The translations under genes were made by a program, and so were the position numbers. The notes beneath the pieces are model-generated. The model was not told the DNA's origin and ran no database searches. It worked only from the letters and a program-made list of their open reading frames with translations. Source: Andalucia godoyi (lineage: Eukaryota; Discoba; Jakobea; Jakobida; Andaluciidae). From it: a stretch of DNA of 64,000 bases. The DNA is taken from the NCBI GenBank assembly GCA_009859145.1, contig VRVR01000054.1:62001-126000 (forward strand). Direction: 5' to 3'. Position 1 is the first letter of the stretch; each line of letters starts with the position of its first letter. Shown in pieces: positions 59,609 to 64,000 of this stretch.

Positions 59609-59962
59609 TCCACGCATGGCACCGTAGCATTACTCCCCCCTCCCCCTCCCCCCTCTTTCTTCTTCTTGTCCATCTGTATTATATATGCCTACGTGCCTGC
59701 CATATGCAATGTATTTCATGACCTGGAGTTCTGAAACTTTCGTCCGCCTGCCTGCCGTAATTAAAAAAGGATGCAGTGAACACTAATTCTCTCTCTCACT
59801 CTCTCACACTCTCTCTCTCTTACTCACACACACTCTCTCCCTTTTTGCAGCGAAAAACCATTATCTCCTTCATTCCAATCGGAACTTCGATTTCTTTCTT
59901 TCAGTTTCTTCATGTTATTGTGGTGATAGGCTTGGTTTGGTTTTGCATTGTTTTTGGAGGAA
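59609..59962. other. Intergenic with CT-rich leader of XRN2
   Basis: C-rich tract at 59635-59660, then CT/CACT microsatellite at about 59789-59846 and T-rich DNA to the XRN2 start. No gene is seen. Confidence 0.5.
59789..59846 (+). repeat. (CT)n / CACT imperfect microsatellite
   Basis: CTCT runs broken by CACT and CACACA, sense-strand pyrimidine about 115 bp upstream of the XRN2 ATG. Confidence 0.85.
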
Positions 59963-62900
59963 ATGGGAGTTCCGGCGTTTTATCGATGGCTTGCAACAAA
60001 GTATCCAAAGACGATCCGCGCGGCATACTCGGAGCGTCCGTATCCTGATGCGCCAGTCGATACTTCGTCTGATAATCCGAATGGAACTGAGTTTGACAAC
60101 TTGTATCTGGATATGAACGGCATCATCCATCCTTGTTCACACCCTGAGGATCGTCCTGCTCCTACGACCGAGGACGAGATGTACCATGCGATATTCGAGT
60201 ACATTGATATGATCTTTACGATTGTTCGGCCAAGGAAGGTCCTTTACATGGCAATTGATGGAGTGGCGCCAAGAGCAAAGATGAATCAGCAGAGAAGTCG
60301 ACGGTTCAGATCTGCAAAGGATACGCAGGAGAGAATGGAGGAGGAGCGTCGGATCCGGGCCGAAATGGAAGCGCAAGGAGCGAAGTTCCCTGCTCGTGAG
60401 CAGAAGGCACACTTTGATTCCAACGTGATTACGCCTGGAACCCCTTTTATGTACCGGCTGTCGATTGCGCTGCAGTATTACATTCACGACAGGATCAACA
60501 ATGATCCCGGTTGGAAGAACGTTGCGGTTGTGTTGTCGGATGCGAGTGTTCCTGGAGAAGGCGAGCACAAGATTGTCGAGTTTGTGCGAGAAGTGCGGCT
60601 CCGGGAGGGTTACGACGCGAACACTAAGCACGTCATTTATGGGCTGGACGCGGATCTGATTATGCTTTCGCTAGCCACGCACGAGCCGCATTTTACCGTG
60701 CTGCGGGAGCAGATTTCGAACGGACACAGATCGGCGTCAGTGCGTGAAAAACTAGAAGAGGAGCTTGTTTTGGCAAACACTGGAGAGTCTTCAGCGAAGG
60801 CCGTTGAGGAGGAGAAGCTGTCCGAGCGACGGAAGAGGAGGTCGAGACAGGCAGCGGCGGATGGTACGCAGGAGCCGTCCATCTACGACAAACCCTTTGA
60901 GTTTTTGGACATCGCAGTTCTTCGAGAGTACTTGTCCGTGGAATTCAAGGTTGAACATCTGCCGTTCGAATACGACTTTGAGAGAGTGATCGATGATTTC
61001 ATCTTTATCTGCTTTTTTGTCGGAAACGACTTTTTGCCACATCTTCCGTCAATGGATATTCGCGAAGGCGCCATTGATAAGCTTTTGGATTTGTACGTAG
61101 TACACCTTCCGTATTTGCGTGGATACCTCACGGAGAATGGCATTGTCAATCTCAGCCGCTGTGAGCGTTTTCTTGCAGAAGTTGGGAGAATTGAGGACGA
61201 CATTTTTCAGAGGCGAAAGAATCAGAAGAAATGGAACGAGGATAGAAAGAAACAGTCTGCTGAACAGACTCCTGAGCAAAAGTTGATCGCAGAAAGGATG
61301 CAGCGACTGACACGGTCACTTCCTGATGTTGCCGTCATTCCAATTGGCGAAGGCTCCGGACGAGCTGCGGACGAAGCAAGTGCACGCGCGAAAGAGGCGA
61401 CGCGTGTTGCATTCAGCCGTTCATTTTCGGCGTCACCAGACAGGAGCAACTCCTCAGAGTCTGCGGAGTCCGCTTGCGAGCCTTCCGCAAAAGTCGCCCG
61501 AGAGTCGAGTGCGTTGGAAGAAAACGAGAGTGCGCTGTCTTTGGACAGCAAACCGTCGGACGAGGATGTTCTGGAGAAGGAGGACGAGATGGTGGAGGAG
61601 ATTGCAGAGGAGATTGCAGAGGAGATTGCGGAAGAGGTCAAGGAGGTCATCCAAGAGGAAGCGGGGGTTGCCAAAGTGGAGGAAGCGCCTGATGAGTGGA
61701 AGCAACTGTCGGACAAGCTTGCGGAGCGTCTACGAGAAATTCGCAATGTTGAAGGCAAAGTCCCGGACGAGATCTTGTTCGGAATCGCAGGCTGGCGTGA
61801 GCGGTATTACGCGAAGAAGTTCAAGATTGACTACCGTTCTGATCGGGTGCTCCGTGACGAGATCTACAAGAAATTCATGGAGGGTTTGTGCTGGGTGCTG
61901 CGGTACTACTATCACGGCTGCGCTTCCTGGTCTTGGTACTACCCATACCACTATGCTCCTCTTGCGTCCGACTTGCTGGATGTGTCTACGTACAACATTG
62001 AATTTCAGAAAGGGCAGCCCTTCCGTCCGATTGAGCAGTTGATGGCGGTGTTTCCGGCTGCATCGGGACATGCAATCCCGGAACAGTTCCGTCGTTTCAT
62101 GTCTGATCCAGATTCTCCTATTATTGACTTTTATCCGACAGAATTTGATGTCGATTTGGAAGGCAAGCGCTTTACATGGGAAGGCGTTGCGCTTCTGCCG
62201 TTTATTGATGAAAAGCGTTTGTTGGAAACCATTCGGCCAGTCGAGGAACAGCTGGAAGGAGAAGACAGACTTCGGAACGAGCGGGGCAGCACCATCATGT
62301 TCGCACACCACGATACTGCGATAGGTCGCGAGATATTCAAGACTTATCCTGGTGAGGAGCAGCATCTGCAGGATGGCAAGGTGGAAATCAAGTGCTATCC
62401 GACGGTTCACTCGATTACCGGATCCTTCACATGCTACGATGATGCACCAGCGTTTGACAAGCCGTGGGTAAACCCTATTCGGTCCCACGTTTCCAAGCCT
62501 CAGGTCAAGGGGAAACTCGACTGCGTTCGATCTGTGTGCGCGACGTTTGAGCTCCCGCCGCACCTGGATCATGTCCCTCGATTGCTGCCTGGTGCAGTCC
62601 CTCCTCCGTGGGCGTTGTCGAATGAGGACTTGGATACGAAGGAATTGCAGAAACGGTACGATATCCGCCGCAAGATTCAATTCCGGAACACGCAATCTTA
62701 TTCTCATGCCGAGCCGACATTCCGGCCTCACCAACCGCAATACCATCATGGAGCTGCGTATTTCCAGCCCAACATGTCGTCGGTTCCTGCTATGAATCCG
62801 ATTCCCGTCCCGGTTTTATCTTATGGAGCAGCTTACGGAGCGGTGTCCTATGGAAATAGCTATGCGGTCCCGATGGCGGCTCCTGTGCCTGTTCCTGTGC

Positions 62901-63289
62901 CTGGTGCTGCTGCCCAGCCAAAGACGTACAGTTTCAGTGCTCCGGGTTCCGAAAAGCCGCAGTATGCCTATCAGCAGGCGTATGGTACGAATCCGCACAG
63001 CTCTGTGCGTCCGGCTTACCCGCGAGAGCCACCGCAGCACCATTTTGGCGGGTCTCGTGGTGGCGACTATGGAGGTGGCAGGCCATCATCGTATGGACGG
63101 GCCGATCGAGACCGGGATAGTCGAGATTCCCACCGCGATCATCCCTATGAGCATCGCCGCGATCGGGATGGCCAGCATCCGCGGTACGGAAATCAAGGTT
63201 CCAGTGTCCCTCATTCCAGCTCAAGCTCCAGCTCTAGTAGCAGTGGTGGCACTTCGTCTTCCGGTCCAACGTACCGTGCTCGCCGCTGA
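59963..63289 (+). CDS. XRN2: 5'-3' exoribonuclease 2 (Rat1/XRN2)
   Basis: A 1108-residue protein, ATG at 59963, with the characteristic start MGVPAFYRWLATKYP. Catalytic acidic motifs are all visible: LYLDMNGIIHPC, AIDGVAPRAKMNQQRSRRFR, LSDASVPGEGEHKI, YGLDADLIML and FFVGNDFLPHLP. The second conserved region has YYHGCASWSWYYPYHYAPLASDL and DPDSPIIDFYPTEFDVDLEGK with FTWEGVALLPF. The C-terminal tail is Tyr/Gly/Arg-rich. It degrades 5'-monophosphate RNA in the nucleus, supporting Pol II torpedo termination and rRNA processing. The linker between the conserved regions carries EEIAEEIAEEIAEE acidic repeats. The CCHC zinc knuckle found after the first region in plant and animal XRN2 is not seen at its expected position (about 245-275). 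Confidence 0.93.
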   Translation: MGVPAFYRWLATKYPKTIRAAYSERPYPDAPVDTSSDNPNGTEFDNLYLDMNGIIHPCSHPEDRPAPTTEDEMYHAIFEYIDMIFTIVRPRKVLYMAIDGVAPRAKMNQQRSRRFRSAKDTQERMEEERRIRAEMEAQGAKFPAREQKAHFDSNVITPGTPFMYRLSIALQYYIHDRINNDPGWKNVAVVLSDASVPGEGEHKIVEFVREVRLREGYDANTKHVIYGLDADLIMLSLATHEPHFTVLREQISNGHRSASVREKLEEELVLANTGESSAKAVEEEKLSERRKRRSRQAAADGTQEPSIYDKPFEFLDIAVLREYLSVEFKVEHLPFEYDFERVIDDFIFICFFVGNDFLPHLPSMDIREGAIDKLLDLYVVHLPYLRGYLTENGIVNLSRCERFLAEVGRIEDDIFQRRKNQKKWNEDRKKQSAEQTPEQKLIAERMQRLTRSLPDVAVIPIGEGSGRAADEASARAKEATRVAFSRSFSASPDRSNSSESAESACEPSAKVARESSALEENESALSLDSKPSDEDVLEKEDEMVEEIAEEIAEEIAEEVKEVIQEEAGVAKVEEAPDEWKQLSDKLAERLREIRNVEGKVPDEILFGIAGWRERYYAKKFKIDYRSDRVLRDEIYKKFMEGLCWVLRYYYHGCASWSWYYPYHYAPLASDLLDVSTYNIEFQKGQPFRPIEQLMAVFPAASGHAIPEQFRRFMSDPDSPIIDFYPTEFDVDLEGKRFTWEGVALLPFIDEKRLLETIRPVEEQLEGEDRLRNERGSTIMFAHHDTAIGREIFKTYPGEEQHLQDGKVEIKCYPTVHSITGSFTCYDDAPAFDKPWVNPIRSHVSKPQVKGKLDCVRSVCATFELPPHLDHVPRLLPGAVPPPWALSNEDLDTKELQKRYDIRRKIQFRNTQSYSHAEPTFRPHQPQYHHGAAYFQPNMSSVPAMNPIPVPVLSYGAAYGAVSYGNSYAVPMAAPVPVPVPGAAAQPKTYSFSAPGSEKPQYAYQQAYGTNPHSSVRPAYPREPPQHHFGGSRGGDYGGGRPSSYGRADRDRDSRDSHRDHPYEHRRDRDGQHPRYGNQGSSVPHSSSSSSSSSSGGTSSSGPTYRARR

Positions 63290-63722
63290 TGCACCAGCCT
63301 CCTTTTCTTGTTTTTCTCATATCTCCTTTATGTTTCAAATTTGCAAATAACAAGAAGTGCCCGGAGTCTCGCCATGAGCCCTGTCATTATCCGTCGTAAA
63401 AACAAATGTCGTGATGACTCTGACAAAATCACTCCAATGACAATCAGGACTCCAATATTCCTAGAGTTCTTACATCGCTCTTTCAAGTTTTCCTGAATTC
63501 ACTTCTTTGTTGCATTTTCGTTTTGTCCTTTTCTTCCTTTTGAATACATTTCCATAGTTACTACTACCACCACTACCACCACTATTATTATTGTTATTAT
63601 TATTGTTATTGTTGTTGTTACTGTTATTGTTACTGTTATTGCCTTTGTTATTGCCATCGCCTGTTACGCATCCATCCAAGGAAAGAAAGAGGGGAAAAAA
63701 CAAGGAAAAGCAAAAGCAAAAG
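63290..63722. other. Intergenic with TTA/TTG repeats
   Basis: 433 bp; an imperfect TTA/TTG/ACT trinucleotide array at about 63558-63658, then an A-rich leader to the next ATG. No gene is seen. Confidence 0.5.
63558..63658. repeat. Imperfect trinucleotide array (TTA/TTG/CTA)
   Basis: A 100-bp stretch of ACT, ATT and GTT triplets. On the minus strand it encodes an artefactual Asn run. Confidence 0.85.
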
Positions 63723-64000
63723 ATGTCTTCTCGCGCGTCGGAACGGAAAGAGAATTTTAAAGGCAGTGATGTTAAATCCGGTTGGGACCGGCGCTTCGAA
63801 GCGACAGCCCAGCTTCGAAAGAATGCGCGACAGGACCGCGCATCGAAGAAACGAATGGGATACTCGACTCACATTGCAGAAGACGGGACGTCTATTGTGG
63901 CGCCTGATTTTGCGCCGCCGAATCCAGCGGATGCGCCAGCTCTGAATCCAAACATTGGAGGGGAAGAGATTGTGTCTTCGCAACAGCGGGACGAGGTGGT
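63723..64000 (+). CDS. N terminus of a probable importin alpha, cut by the window edge
   Basis: The frame is open from the ATG at 63723 to the end of the window (92 codons, no stop). The translation begins MSSRASERKENFKG and has an Arg/Lys-rich helix with DRRFEATAQLRKNARQDRASKKR at about residues 22-44, matching the importin-beta-binding pattern (R-x3-E/A-T-x-Q-L-R-K-x2-R-x-D/E-x3-K-K-R). It is followed by an acidic/Pro linker as in importin alpha, the adaptor that loads NLS cargo onto importin beta. No armadillo repeat is reached before the edge, so the call rests on the IBB-like helix alone. Confidence 0.55.
   Translation, partial: MSSRASERKENFKGSDVKSGWDRRFEATAQLRKNARQDRASKKRMGYSTHIAEDGTSIVAPDFAPPNPADAPALNPNIGGEEIVSSQQRDEV

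Overview
This 64 kb window is eukaryotic nuclear DNA from an intron-poor, gene-dense unicellular lineage. Nearly every gene is one uninterrupted reading frame. The products are typical eukaryotic ones: kinesins, a polo kinase, a Prp22-type helicase, Rat1/XRN2, INO80C, a BCAS3-type WD40 protein, OS-9, a Doa10/MARCH6 ligase, and a mitochondrial propionyl-CoA carboxylase subunit. Proteins carry long Ser, Gln, Asn and Ala runs, and intergenic DNA is full of CT, GA and CA microsatellites. Clear GT-AG introns appear in only two places: the RING-CH ligase (91 nt) and a cysteine-rich minus-strand gene near 15 kb. I cannot name the species. Four members of an unusual nuclear-factor family and the Gag1-like protein point to a protist, and no more is supported.

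Layout. 0-15 kb: Gag1-like protein, INO80C, long-form nucleoside kinase, DDAH-type amidinohydrolase, GNAT acetyltransferase, a kinesin with a C-terminal prenylation box, polo kinase, PCCB, and a mitochondrial orphan. 15-17 kb: a lower-quality stretch that holds at least the 3' exons of a spliced cysteine-rich gene. 17-26 kb: pirin, a KDEL-tailed OS-9, a TFxPxI-repeat cytoskeletal-type protein, Doa10/MARCH6 and a sterol desaturase family protein. OS-9 and Doa10 both belong to ER-associated degradation. 27-33 kb: BCAS3-like protein and a large orphan. 34-52 kb: four paralogous proteins (at 34.1, 36.4, 40.1 and 49.6 kb) sharing one unrecognised domain of about 160 residues, interleaved with two coiled-coil orphans and a DEAH helicase. 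52-64 kb: a large GRAM-domain membrane protein, a kinesin whose nucleotide-binding motifs are all degraded, XRN2, and the start of a probable importin alpha.

Organisation. Strands alternate so that nine neighbouring pairs are divergent and share one intergenic promoter region of about 340-1770 bp. Coding starts are usually preceded on the sense strand by a pyrimidine-rich leader, often a CT microsatellite.

The best candidate for something undescribed is the four-member family. The shared core has five conserved blocks (TGR-x3-H-x-W; EWYKTSVY; an acidic strand with GP; GPFS-x2-RFSFVH-x-GK-x3-FRL; SPPF-x-VKSKKPK) separated by loops of very different size, inside Ser/Gln/Asn-rich disordered proteins. 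This looks like a beta-rich DNA-binding domain followed by a basic nuclear signal. The promoter of one member contains two perfect 18-bp inverted repeats of the form TGGAA-N6-TTCCA, the dyad type expected for STAT/CudA-like factors. The link to that superfamily is inference.
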